Shown here piece after piece: positions 1-7,591 of a stretch of 52,781 bases of DNA (positions are counted from its first letter, which is position 1; every line of letters starts with the position of its first letter). The position numbers were made by a program, and so were the translations under genes. Under the pieces are notes generated by a model that was not told the origin of the DNA, ran no database searches, and saw only the letters and a list, made by a program, of their open reading frames with translations. The DNA is from Fimbriimonadaceae bacterium (lineage in GTDB: Bacteria; Armatimonadota; Fimbriimonadia; Fimbriimonadales; Fimbriimonadaceae): positions 1 through 52,781 of the forward strand of contig JAICWL010000011.1 of assembly GCA_025934835.1 (NCBI GenBank), given 5' to 3'.

Positions 1-2159
1 CCAACGCGCACAGAATCTACGCTCTCGCGGTCCACGATTTCGAATCGGACTCCCTCGATGTGCTTGCCTTGGAACCTGGATTCGGTCGGCGTAAAGCTCG
101 TGGGGTAGGTGCGAACCCCCGGTATCTCGCGGCGGTTGAGATAATCGGAAAGCTGCCTGCCGTCTATGAAGTCCGCGCCGATCTGCTCGAACGGCGAATC
201 GGTGCCCCTGCCCACCGAGAAGCTGCTCGCGAACTCCATGAGGCAGAGTCCAGGGTAGAGGATAGCCGCATTCAAGCTGCGCATATTCGGCGAGGGGTTG
301 ATCCAGGGAAGGTTCGTCGAGTCGAACCAATCTCCTCGCTCCCAATCCTTCATCGCTATCACATGCAGATCTGCGCCCAAGTGCTTTTCCCCGTTGAACA
401 TCTGTGCGAGCTCTCCCATGGTCATGCCGTGGCGAACCGGCATTCCGGCCAAGTAGCCGACAAACGAGGTGTTTGCTTCGTCGAGGGTCGGGCCCTCCAC
501 CCTCGTGCCCGTGATGGGGTTGGGCCTATCCAGTACGTAAAACGGAAGGTGGGCTTTGGCAGCCGCTTCGAGTCCGTACGCCATCGTGCTCTCATACGTG
601 TAAAAGTGCACGCCGACATCTTGGATGTCATAAACCAGGGCGTCCAATCCTTCCAGCATCTGAGGCGTCGGGTGAAGCGTCTCGCCGTACAGGCTGTGTA
701 CCTCGATGCCCGTTGAGGCGTCGGTCGTGTCCCCGATTCCAGGGTGGTCCACCTGCCCGGCGAACCCATGCTCGGGCGAGAATAAACTAACGACCTTGAC
801 GCCGACCCCAAGCATTTGATCAACGTTCCGGCGTCCCTCGCGATCCATTCCGGTGTGGTTGGTGATGAGCCCAATCCGCATGCCTTTAAGCTGGGCGAAG
901 CCATCGTCCTCGAGCACATCGAGGCCCGTCAACGTGTGGGCATTGCGGTGGATCGTGCGCCGGATTCCGGAGCCGGTCATAAGCTCGTTATAGCCGGTGA
1001 GAGCAACTTTCGGCGCAACTACCCCGACCGCTGCGGCTGCTATGGTGGCGACCTTTGCACGAAGCGGCACGATGGACGGCCGCATGTGCGGGTGGACGGC
1101 ATTCGCGAGTAGGATCACGTACGACTTCGAGTAGGGATCGATCCAGATCGAAGTTCCCGTGAAGCCGGTGTGTCCGTATGAGCCGATCGGAAACAGCTCC
1201 CCACGGTTGCTGGAGTAGGGAGAATCGATGTCCCAGCCGAGGCCCCTCAGAATGGGCTGGTCCAAAGGTGTCTGCGGCTCCGTGAATTTCTCGACGGTAA
1301 GCGGGCTGAACACCCTGACCCCGTGCAGCTCACCTCCGTTCAACATCATTTGGGCGAATTTCGCCAGGTCGTCCGCAGTCGAAAATAGCCCGGCATGGCC
1401 GGCCACGCCTCCCATCGCTCTAGCGCGGGGATCGTGGACTACTCCGCGAAACGGCATCCCGGTAGCGCTGTCTACCTCTGTCGGGGCGATCCGCGGGATC
1501 AGGCTGGCAGGAGGCAAGAACATCGTGTCCTTCATGCCTAGCGGCAGATAGATGTTTTTCCTGGCGAAGTCCACGAGCGATTGCCCGCTGAGCCGCCGAA
1601 CGATTTCTCCGACCAGGATGAAGTTGGTGTCGCTGTAGATGTGCCGCGTGCCGGGCGCCGCTTCGGGCGGATCGGCGCAAGCGATCTTGATGGCAGCCTC
1701 GTAGCTGTTGAGCTCTGGCGTCAGCGGCACGTCCGGCCTGAGTCCGGAGAAATGGGTCATTAGCTCGCGAATGGTGATCGGGCTCTCGCCGCCTTGAAAC
1801 TCGGGAATGTACTCCGTGACGCGGTCGTTTAGCCGAAACTTGCCCTGCTCATACAGCTTCATCATGCAGGCGGTGGTCGCAATCACCTTCGTGAGCGACG
1901 CGCAATCGAAAATCGTGTCGGGCGTCATTTGCTCGACAGTCGGCATGACAGACCGATCACCGTAAGCCTTGCGATACACGATCTTCCCGTCGTGACCGAC
2001 GAGCAGCACGGCTCCTGGCAGCTTGCCGGCGCGGATAGCCGCTTCTATCACTTCGTCGGATGCCTGCGCGCCGGAGAACGAGCCCGTATACGAGGTCGAA
2101 TGCGACATGGCAGAGGGAAGGAGAAGCGCTCCTAGGCAAAGGCAGATCAACGCGCCCAT
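1..2159 (-). CDS. Serine hydrolase fused to NamZ-like (DUF1343) domain, 3' end cut by window edge
   Basis: Translating the minus strand from the ATG at 2159 gives an open frame of at least 719 codons that leaves the window at base 1. A hydrophobic signal peptide covers about residues 1-20. Residues ~35-390 are a class C beta-lactamase-fold serine hydrolase: Ser-Leu-Thr-Lys at 88-91, Tyr-Ser-Asp at 175-177 and His-Thr-Gly at 330-332 match the SxxK, YxN-like and KTG-like motifs. From ~410 the sequence follows DUF1343/NamZ, the exo-beta-N-acetylmuramidase family (motifs LITNHTG, SPEHG, DVGVHFYTY, DRPNPI). The pairing suggests exported turnover or recycling of peptidoglycan; that role is inferred. 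The C-terminus is not visible. A second, unfused serine hydrolase lies at 49504-51624. Confidence 0.88.
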   Translation of the reverse strand, partial: MGALICLCLGALLLPSAMSHSTSYTGSFSGAQASDEVIEAAIRAGKLPGAVLLVGHDGKIVYRKAYGDRSVMPTVEQMTPDTIFDCASLTKVIATTACMMKLYEQGKFRLNDRVTEYIPEFQGGESPITIRELMTHFSGLRPDVPLTPELNSYEAAIKIACADPPEAAPGTRHIYSDTNFILVGEIVRRLSGQSLVDFARKNIYLPLGMKDTMFLPPASLIPRIAPTEVDSATGMPFRGVVHDPRARAMGGVAGHAGLFSTADDLAKFAQMMLNGGELHGVRVFSPLTVEKFTEPQTPLDQPILRGLGWDIDSPYSSNRGELFPIGSYGHTGFTGTSIWIDPYSKSYVILLANAVHPHMRPSIVPLRAKVATIAAAAVGVVAPKVALTGYNELMTGSGIRRTIHRNAHTLTGLDVLEDDGFAQLKGMRIGLITNHTGMDREGRRNVDQMLGVGVKVVSLFSPEHGFAGQVDHPGIGDTTDASTGIEVHSLYGETLHPTPQMLEGLDALVYDIQDVGVHFYTYESTMAYGLEAAAKAHLPFYVLDRPNPITGTRVEGPTLDEANTSFVGYLAGMPVRHGMTMGELAQMFNGEKHLGADLHVIAMKDWERGDWFDSTNLPWINPSPNMRSLNAAILYPGLCLMEFASSFSVGRGTDSPFEQIGADFIDGRQLSDYLNRREIPGVRTYPTSFTPTESRFQGKHIEGVRFEIVDRESVDSVRV

Positions 2160-2190
2160 CGAATTCAACTTACCCGTTGAAACGCGAAGA

Positions 2191-2216
2191 GGGCGCCCGG
2201 CATCTGCCGGGCGCCC
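2191..2216 (-). terminator. Hairpin terminator of the small secreted protein gene
   Basis: A perfect 10-bp inverted repeat (GGGCGCCCGG / CCGGGCGCCC) around a 6-base loop lies 34 bases past the stop of the minus-strand gene ending at 2251. A modest pyrimidine run (CTCTTC) follows on the minus strand. It insulates that gene from the serine hydrolase gene starting at 2159. Confidence 0.6.
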
Positions 2217-2250
2217 GAGGAGCAGTGGCTAGGGACGTCGTGCGGAGCGC

Positions 2251-2658
2251 TTAGCGGCCCCGGTGAGATCGGTCGTTTCGGTCGTTGCGATCCTTCCGAT
2301 CGTTCCCGTTGTTCCGGTCGTTCCGATAGCTTCGGTCGTCACGGTCGCGTTGGTCGTAAGAGTTTCGGTTTCGACTGTCGTACCGGTTGTCCCACGACCT
2401 CTGACCGTTTTGGTCCTGCTCGTAGCGGTATGCGGAGTAGCCAGCGCCAGCCGCACCCAAGATTCCGAGCGTGTCGTTGTGGGTGATCAGCCCGAGGACG
2501 CCGAGGGCAGCCGAGCCGATACCTATGTTCTTCCACTGGTTCTGCATGCTCTGGCGATGGTTGCCGTAGTCGTGCCGATCCGCCGAGGAGGTCGCAGGAA
2601 GCGCGATCGCCGAAGCGATAGTTGCCAGACCGATGATTTTCAAGAAGCTGCTTTTCAC
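2251..2658 (-). CDS. Small exported protein with Asp/Arg/Asn-rich tail
   Basis: The 135-residue protein starts at a GTG (2658) preceded by AGGAG at good spacing; longer ATG-initiated versions would bury the signal peptide. Residues 1-27 are a signal peptide ending LPATSSA. Residues ~40-80 form a Gly/Ala-rich hydrophobic pair of segments (GIGSAALGVLGLITH, then GILGAAGAGYSAYRYE). Residues 82-135 are almost wholly D, R, N, Y and Q. It is clearly paralogous to the gene at 3713-4033: signal end, hydrophobic core and the SAYRYE motif all match, while the tail does not. Two short membrane-inserting segments with a variable charged surface tail are plausible. Function unknown; I recognise no characterised family. 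Confidence 0.7.
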   Translation of the reverse strand: MKSSFLKIIGLATIASAIALPATSSADRHDYGNHRQSMQNQWKNIGIGSAALGVLGLITHNDTLGILGAAGAGYSAYRYEQDQNGQRSWDNRYDSRNRNSYDQRDRDDRSYRNDRNNGNDRKDRNDRNDRSHRGR

Positions 2659-2927
2659 TTTTTCTCCTGCCGGTCGGGTGGTCTTCCTCCATGTAGAGAT
2701 TGATCGCCTATTCCGGATGCTTACATCATAATTAACGCGGGTATACAGCAAATGGTTCCGACCTTTTTACGCCCTAGTTGATCCTGCAAGGCATAAAGTC
2801 CGAATGCTTAACATACTTTAAGAAATGACGTGTACATACACTAGATGTGCGAGTTAACGCGCTTAGAGAAGGGCGCAGGTAAACGTTGACGCAGGGTCAG
2901 AGTTCAGTAGGAGTGTAAACTTGGCGC

Positions 2928-3659
2928 ATGCTCGGGACCTTTGCCGCCTTGCTCACTTTGGGAGGTATGGCTGCCATCCCTTCCCAGCTCGAAGGAGTTC
3001 ACCGGATCGTCATGATGGGCGACAGCATCACCCAATTGGGAGCCAGCCCCAAAGGCTACGTCACTCTCATTTCGAACACACTCAAATCTGATTTTCCCTC
3101 GCAGCCGATCGAAGTGATCAACGCCGGAATCTCGGGGCACCGCTCCAACGATATGCTGGCGCGATTCCAGCACGACGTGCTCGATCAGAAGCCGGACCTC
3201 GCGACGATCAACGTGGGAGTTAACGACGTGTGGCACAATTTCCGGACTCCGGATTGGAGCGCTCGCGTGCCTGCGGGCAACAGTGGCAGGGGCGTCTCGC
3301 TGGACGCGTACCTTGCGAACGTGGGCAAGATGATCGATATGGCTCGCGCTGCGGGAGTGCGGGTATGGCTCGTTTCCCCGACGCTCGTGTACGAGGACCT
3401 CGACTGTGCAGAGAACCGACGCCTTAGGCAATATGCCCAAGCGGAGAAACGGCTTGCCTCCGAGAAGGGCGTCGGCTTCGTCGACTTGAACAGTTTGTTC
3501 CGGGCGACCGTGGCCGCGTATCGAAAGGGCGCCGGGCAAACGCAATTGCTCCTGACGGTGGATGGCGTTCATATGAACGACCAAGGGAACGCGCTCATGG
3601 CCGGTGGAATCCTAAAGGCGCTCGGTGTGCCGATTCCGGATACGATTTCGCCCAAATAA
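2928..3659 (+). CDS. SGNH/GDSL-family hydrolase
   Basis: A 243-residue protein with all four blocks of SGNH esterases: GDSIT (Ser33), NAGISGH (Gly70), GVND (Asn99) and DGVHMN (Asp212, His215). These are the nucleophile, the two oxyanion-hole residues and the Asp-His pair. Members remove acyl groups from lipids, polysaccharides or peptidoglycan; the substrate cannot be told from sequence. The N-terminus has a short hydrophobic stretch (FAALLTLGGMAA) that may be a weak signal peptide. The only nearby Shine-Dalgarno-like GGAG is about 16 bases upstream, so the exact start is less sure than the identity. It converges on the minus-strand gene at 3713 across a shared hairpin. Confidence 0.9.
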   Translation: MLGTFAALLTLGGMAAIPSQLEGVHRIVMMGDSITQLGASPKGYVTLISNTLKSDFPSQPIEVINAGISGHRSNDMLARFQHDVLDQKPDLATINVGVNDVWHNFRTPDWSARVPAGNSGRGVSLDAYLANVGKMIDMARAAGVRVWLVSPTLVYEDLDCAENRRLRQYAQAEKRLASEKGVGFVDLNSLFRATVAAYRKGAGQTQLLLTVDGVHMNDQGNALMAGGILKALGVPIPDTISPK

Positions 3660-3666
3660 AAGAGAA

Positions 3667-3690
3667 GGCGGGGACCAATTGGCCCCCGCC
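3667..3690. terminator. Bidirectional hairpin between convergent genes
   Basis: GGCGGGG and CCCCGCC flank a partly palindromic centre containing CCAATTGG. The hairpin sits 8 bases after the SGNH hydrolase stop and 23 bases after the stop of the convergent gene at 3713, so it can end transcription from both sides. No strong T-tract is present on either strand. Confidence 0.55.
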
Positions 3691-3712
3691 GAGTCACTCG
3701 CGAGCAAACATC

Positions 3713-4033
3713 TTAGCGGCGGTGGCGTCGCCGAGCGTGGTGCCTAAGATAGCTGTGGCGCTCTTTGATCGTGTTCTGGCTCCGCCGGTCGCCTTCGTAT
3801 CGGTATGCGGAGTAGGCCGCGCCACCCGCGCCGAGCCAAGTCATCGTACTGTTGTGGGTGAGCAACCCGTACACGCCTAGGGCGGCCGCGCCATAGCCCA
3901 GATTGCGCCACGTGTTTTTGGTTTGCTGGCGGTGCTTCATCGCGCTTTGATAGTTCGCGCTGGAAGTCGCCGGCAACGCCATGGCACATGCCATCGCCGC
4001 CGCTGCTGCAAATTTGATGTGACTTCTGTTCAT
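3713..4033 (-). CDS. Small exported protein, paralogue of 2251-2658
   Basis: 106 residues from the ATG at 4033, which has AGGAG 7-8 bases upstream. The signal peptide ends LPATSSA, identical to its paralogue. The mature protein has a short helix (HRQQTKNTWRNLGYG), then the same hydrophobic core (AAALGVYGLLTH, WLGAGGAAYSAYRYE), then a basic His/Arg-rich tail ending RRRHRR. The core is conserved with 2251-2658 while the tail differs in composition (basic here, mixed D/R/N there). Function unknown. The SGNH gene lies between the two paralogues on the opposite strand. Confidence 0.72.
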   Translation of the reverse strand: MNRSHIKFAAAAAMACAMALPATSSANYQSAMKHRQQTKNTWRNLGYGAAALGVYGLLTHNSTMTWLGAGGAAYSAYRYEGDRRSQNTIKERHSYLRHHARRRHRR

Positions 4034-4164
4034 TGAGCTCTCCTTATGCGCCGATAGGGTTCGACGTTGAACCCTACCGGTGATGCTGTACAGGTTCAGA
4101 CGGAATCCCTTTGCGGGGTGTTCTGAATGTACGGCTCGGCGCCTAGAACCTTGGAATAAATTAA

Positions 4165-4191
4165 GGCTGCCGGAGTAGTATTCCGGCAGCC
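4165..4191 (-). terminator. Rho-independent terminator of the Spy-like gene
   Basis: A 10-bp stem (GGCTGCCGGA / TCCGGCAGCC) with a 7-base loop lies 31 bases beyond the minus-strand stop at 4223. On the minus strand it is followed by the T-rich TTAATTTATT, the expected arrangement for intrinsic termination. Confidence 0.75.
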
Positions 4192-4222
4192 GCATTTGGC
4201 GAATCAGATTGTGGTAGAAGTC

Positions 4223-4870
4223 CTACGCTCTGCCCCCGCCGCGGGACTGCGCGTCAGCCTTGAAAGGTCGACCCCCGAGATCCTTCAGTTTGTCGAGCTG
4301 CTGCTGAGTAAGCACTTTGTGCAGCTCGTCGCTAAGAGTTTGGCCGTTCTTTTGAGTCGCCTCCCGGGCCGCGTTCCGATCGAGCTCGCCGCTGCGTGCC
4401 TTTTCCGAGACGCTCCGGTTCGCGTCCCGATAGGTTTCGCTCAGGCTCTTGATCTTCTCCTTCTGCGCTTCGGTGATGCCAAGCTGAGTCTGTACGTCGG
4501 GATCCAATACGGCGCGGTCGCCTTGAATCTGGATCCGGATTTGATCGAGCCGTGTGACTTGCTCGGGCGTGAGGATCCCATCGACCTGCTTCTTGAGCGC
4601 GTCGGCGCGAGCCTTCATCTCTTCAGGCGTTGGCCGCGTAGCGCCCTGGTTGCGGCGCTGACCTCGGTTCGCTTGGCGAAGATCGTTGAGCTTGGACTTC
4701 TGGTCGTCATTCAAACCTAGGTCTGTCTGGACGTCCAAACGGTTTAGTAGGCCAATGATGCTCGTGCGGCCACCACGTTGGCCGCCTCGGCCCTGTCGGC
4801 CTTGAGCGAAAGTTGCTGACATCGCGACGACGAGCACCGCGATGGCGACGGTTCTGAAAACACTCTTCAT
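4223..4870 (-). CDS. Spy/CpxP-like helical periplasmic protein
   Basis: 215 residues starting at the ATG at 4870, where a signal peptide begins (MKSVFRTVAIAVLVVAMSATFAQG). The mature part begins with a Gly/Arg/Gln-rich stretch, then four spaced helical motifs of the L-x-x-x-Q-x-x-K-L type: LNDDQKSKL, LTPEQVTRL, ITEAQKEKI and LTQQQLDKL. Such LTxxQ-like repeats with high E/K/R/Q content are typical of periplasmic Spy/CpxP chaperones and related metal- or stress-responsive proteins. Chaperone activity is inference from resemblance. It ends in a Gly/Arg tail and has its own terminator. Confidence 0.7.
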   Translation of the reverse strand: MKSVFRTVAIAVLVVAMSATFAQGRQGRGGQRGGRTSIIGLLNRLDVQTDLGLNDDQKSKLNDLRQANRGQRRNQGATRPTPEEMKARADALKKQVDGILTPEQVTRLDQIRIQIQGDRAVLDPDVQTQLGITEAQKEKIKSLSETYRDANRSVSEKARSGELDRNAAREATQKNGQTLSDELHKVLTQQQLDKLKDLGGRPFKADAQSRGGGRA

Positions 4871-5067
4871 AGGGTCTGGCTCCGATTGCCGCGCAGGCAA
4901 AAATGCCACCAAGCGGCCTCAGTGACCGTCATGACGTTTTAGAACACGCGGAGTTCACCGACTCGTCTGACTCTCTAAGAACCGGTGAACGCCGGTGCTG
5001 GAAAAGCGTCCACGCCGAAAAGAGCATCCTAAGATGCCCGCACTTGGACAAAAGGAGTGACAGTAAG

Positions 5068-5358
5068 ATGAAAGCAGTTCGCAATATTGTGGTTGGAGCG
5101 CTGTGCGCATCCCTCGTTTCGATAGCGGCCTTCGCATCCGCGAAGGATCATGACGATCACCACCGCGACCGAGACAACTATCGCCGCGACGACCATCGAA
5201 ACGACCGCCACTGGGTCAAGATCGACCGGGACGGCTGGCGCAGTCGCATGGAGCGGCAGCGCGAGGAGGAGCGCCGGGAGCGGCGGCGTGAGGAGGAGCG
5301 CCGCGAGCGCGAGCGGCGCGAGTGGGCTCGACGCCATCACGACCGCGATCGCTGGTAA
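5068..5358 (+). CDS. Small exported His/Asp/Arg/Glu-rich protein
   Basis: 96 residues from the ATG at 5068, preceded by AAAGGAG at 5051-5057. The signal peptide is residues 1-25 (ends AAFASA). The mature chain is nearly all charged: a DHDDHH-type Asp/His segment, one short ordinary stretch (HWVKIDRDGW), then a run of RREEERRER repeats likely to form a long helix, ending with an HHDRDRW segment. Histidine/aspartate clusters could bind divalent metal, but this is speculation. It is not an obvious homologue of the two small proteins at 2251 and 3713, though it shares their layout of signal peptide plus compositionally extreme tail. Confidence 0.65.
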   Translation: MKAVRNIVVGALCASLVSIAAFASAKDHDDHHRDRDNYRRDDHRNDRHWVKIDRDGWRSRMERQREEERRERRREEERRERERREWARRHHDRDRW

Positions 5359-5396
5359 TCCACAGTTCTAGCTCCAATTGCGGGGTTCGGCTCAGT

Positions 5397-5409
5397 GGGG
5401 CCGGGCCCC
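5397..5409 (+). terminator. Short GC hairpin before the GH5 gene
   Basis: GGGGC-CGG-GCCCC followed by GCTTT lies 38 bases after the stop at 5358. The stem is compact and the T-tract short, so this is a weak terminator candidate. Confidence 0.35.
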
Positions 5410-5418
5410 GCTTTGGCA

Positions 5419-5424
5419 TATCAT
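5419..5424 (+). promoter_or_regulatory. -10-like hexamer TATCAT, leaderless register
   Basis: TATCAT ends 6 bases before the ATG of the GH5 gene at 5431, and no Shine-Dalgarno sequence is visible. Transcription would start at or next to the start codon. Confidence 0.5.
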
Positions 5425-5430
5425 CGAATC

Positions 5431-6600
5431 ATGCGCGCTTGGCCCCTCCTTTTCGCCGCTGCCGGTTTCTGTTTCGTTTCCAGCCAGGCGGTCGGCGCCC
5501 AGCACCCCAACCGGAATGGTGTGCCCGCCGATCTGCTTTCGAAGCTGACCCGTGGCGTGAACGTCACAAGGTGGTTCTGCTACACGAAGCCGGACGACAA
5601 GGCTCACTTCAGGAGCTATCTCGGGGACCAGGATTTCGCTGCGTTTCGGCGCATCGGCGTGAAGTTCGTGCGCCTCTGCATCTCGCCGGACGTTGTCTAC
5701 CGCTCAGGCCACGCTCGGGGCGAGGTCATGCCCGATATCGACCGAGCGCTCGATCGGTTCAGCCGCGCAGGTATCGCCGTCATTTGGGACCTGCACGACA
5801 ACGGGCAGCTCAAATTGGACGAACCGGGCCATGACGACAGCGGATTCGTTTCTTTTTGGCAAGACATCGCGCGGCACTACCGCGGCTCGCGAGAGCGCCA
5901 AGTCATGTTCGAACTGCTGAACGAGCCGGTCTTCATGCGCAACCCGACGGTTTGGTACGCCCTGCAGCGCAGGACCGTGGCTGCAATCCGGAAGATCGAC
6001 CCCAGCCGAACGATCATGGTTTCGGGCACCCAGTGGAGCAGTCTCGACCGGTTGGCCGATCTTCCGCTCCTCCCCGAGAAGAACCTCGTGTACACCGTGC
6101 ACTGCTACGACCCGTTTCTCTTCACGCACCAAGGCGCGAGCTGGGTAGGCGACCCGCCGAAGGGGCTCCGCCAAGTTCCGTTCCCTTCGAGCCCAGAAGC
6201 GGTTGCCTCCGTGATCGATTTGCAGCCTGAACATGACCGAGCTTCAATCGAAGACTACGGACGCAAGCACTTTGACGCCAACTACCTCTGGCAAAGGCTG
6301 AGCATCGCGAAAGACTGGTCCGTCCGGAACCATTTGCCAGTCGTCCTGGGCGAATTCGGCGCGTTTCCTGCGGTCTCACCCCCCAAATCGCGCGCCAGGT
6401 GGTTTGCCGCTATGCGCAGGGCTATCTCGGAATTGGGAATCCGCAGCTCAGTCTGGGGCTACGATGACGCCTTGGGTCTCGGCCGCAGAATGGAAGGCGG
6501 CAAGCTTTGGCTAGACCCGCTAACTCTCGAGAACCTGTACGGCGTTGCCTCGAGAACCGTGCAGAGCCCGGTTCGTCGAAACATCGTAGGCGCCCGATGA
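5431..6600 (+). CDS. Exported GH5-family glycoside hydrolase
   Basis: 389 residues from the ATG at 5431, chosen because a signal peptide follows directly (RAWPLLFAAAGFCFVSSQAVGA); an in-frame ATG-less extension upstream adds nothing. The fold is a GH5 (beta/alpha)8 barrel. The acid/base motif is FELLNEP with Glu165, and the nucleophile motif is LGEFG with Glu308. Other conserved blocks are GVNVTRW near the start, WDLHDNG at 119-125 and VHCYDP at 223-228. Family members cleave beta-1,4 glucans, mannans and related polymers; the exact substrate is not readable here. The stop codon overlaps the ATG of the next gene (ATGA), so the two are translationally coupled. Confidence 0.9.
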   Translation: MRAWPLLFAAAGFCFVSSQAVGAQHPNRNGVPADLLSKLTRGVNVTRWFCYTKPDDKAHFRSYLGDQDFAAFRRIGVKFVRLCISPDVVYRSGHARGEVMPDIDRALDRFSRAGIAVIWDLHDNGQLKLDEPGHDDSGFVSFWQDIARHYRGSRERQVMFELLNEPVFMRNPTVWYALQRRTVAAIRKIDPSRTIMVSGTQWSSLDRLADLPLLPEKNLVYTVHCYDPFLFTHQGASWVGDPPKGLRQVPFPSSPEAVASVIDLQPEHDRASIEDYGRKHFDANYLWQRLSIAKDWSVRNHLPVVLGEFGAFPAVSPPKSRARWFAAMRRAISELGIRSSVWGYDDALGLGRRMEGGKLWLDPLTLENLYGVASRTVQSPVRRNIVGAR

Positions 6601-7046
6601 ACACATTTTGGAGCTTCCCCACAGTCGTCGCCGCGTTCGCGATCTTGGGCTCTTCATGCCAAGCCCAATCGAGAGGGCATTCCGCAGGCGTCTCGGCGAT
6701 GCAGGGCGTGGTCGATTCGGTGTCCGGCAACATCTTGGTCCTCGACTTATCGAGAGGGCCGGCAACGAGCCGAAGGCAAATCGACGTTAGCTCGGCCGCG
6801 TATCAGGATTCCAATGGCGAGAGCTCGAAAAAATTTGCACTCATCCCGGGCATGAGGATCCTCATCGTCGTCGATGCCAGCGCCCCACGGTACGTCCGGC
6901 CTCCCCTTGCCGGAGGCGGCCTAGCCGAGTCTCACCACGTTATTCTGCTGCCGGCCAAAGCGCTCGTAATTGAGCGGATCCTGTCCGGGAAGCCCTCGGG
7001 TGCTCGGAGATTCGGCGGTCACGCTCGTCCTCAGCGCTTCAAGTAG
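6597..7046 (+). CDS. Small exported protein of unknown function
   Basis: 149 residues, with the ATG overlapping the GH5 stop by 4 bases. Residues 1-24 form a signal peptide ending SSCQAQ; the Cys is not in a convincing lipobox. The mature part begins with a beta-rich motif (MQGVVDSVSGNILVLDLS) and later LIPGMRILIVVDA, resembling the small beta-barrel pattern of DUF5666-type domains in which a 'V-sits-on-SGN-L-V' repeat recurs; this likeness is only suggestive. The C-terminus is basic. Coupling to the GH5 gene suggests co-expression, perhaps as an accessory exported factor. Confidence 0.7.
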   Translation: MNTFWSFPTVVAAFAILGSSCQAQSRGHSAGVSAMQGVVDSVSGNILVLDLSRGPATSRRQIDVSSAAYQDSNGESSKKFALIPGMRILIVVDASAPRYVRPPLAGGGLAESHHVILLPAKALVIERILSGKPSGARRFGGHARPQRFK

Positions 7047-7081
7047 AATCTTGGCCGGAACTCGGACGCTCCAAGACCGCA

Positions 7082-7540
7082 ATGCACTACCTCACCGTTC
7101 AGGACATCCTTTGGGTCAACCTGCAGCTCACGAAGCGCGTGAACCCCTTCAATTACGCACTGCTCGAGGATGGCGTGTTCTACCAGTACGGCTACGGCGA
7201 AAGCGACGACCTGCGTTCACAAGCCGCGCGTTTTCTTACCGGGTTTTCGAAGGTCCGGCCCTTTGAGACGGGCAACGAGGCCACCGCATTTGTCGGGTGC
7301 TTTGCACTTCTAAGGATGAACGGCTTCGCCGAGAACCTCGGCGACTCCGATGCGGTACGTTGGCTGTCTGGAATTGGCGCCAGCCAAGCTAAAGCGTTTG
7401 AAGCTCTCAACTTGATTGTGGCGGACGATCCCGATTATCATCCCAGCCTTTCGCCCGACGTCCGGACAGCCGTCCGAGGCGTGATGTCAGATTATCCGGC
7501 GACTTTGGCAGCGCTGGCTCTGACACCTTCCGCTGTATAA
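7082..7540 (+). CDS. Doc/Fic-like protein with degenerate active site
   Basis: 152 residues. The N-terminus (YLTVQDILWVNLQLTK) and the block KVRPFETGNEATAF...LLRMNGF align well with Doc ('death on curing') proteins, where the block reads HPFxDGNKRTA...LxxNGF. The Fic signature is broken: the catalytic His is Arg, the Asp is Thr, and the phosphate-binding Lys-Arg pair is Glu-Ala. Only the P-F, G-N and T-A framework positions remain. No Phd-type antitoxin gene is adjacent, so this does not look like a working toxin-antitoxin pair. It is probably a catalytically inactive structural homologue with another role. The start could vary by a few codons. Confidence 0.7.
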   Translation: MHYLTVQDILWVNLQLTKRVNPFNYALLEDGVFYQYGYGESDDLRSQAARFLTGFSKVRPFETGNEATAFVGCFALLRMNGFAENLGDSDAVRWLSGIGASQAKAFEALNLIVADDPDYHPSLSPDVRTAVRGVMSDYPATLAALALTPSAV

Positions 7541-7541
7541 T
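7536..7541 (+). promoter_or_regulatory. Perfect -10 hexamer TATAAT upstream of prepilin gene
   Basis: TATAAT spans the stop codon of the Doc-like gene and lies 50 bases before the prepilin ATG at 7592. No -35 box at canonical spacing is evident, so the assignment rests on the -10 alone. Confidence 0.35.
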
Positions 7542-7591
7542 TGCGTCTGCTTCCGAACGCTTGCTCTAGCGCCGGCGTCTGGAGAATTCCC

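Noticed and set aside
1957-2135. Short frames on both strands near 1957-2135
   Set aside because: They overlap the signal-peptide region of the serine hydrolase-NamZ gene, which has a consistent long frame.
2886-2921. TTGACG with TAAACT as a promoter of the SGNH gene
   Set aside because: The spacer is 24 bases, too long for a canonical promoter.
4196-4720. 174-codon plus-strand frame
   Set aside because: It is the antisense shadow of the Spy-like gene, whose signal peptide, repeats and terminator support the minus strand.
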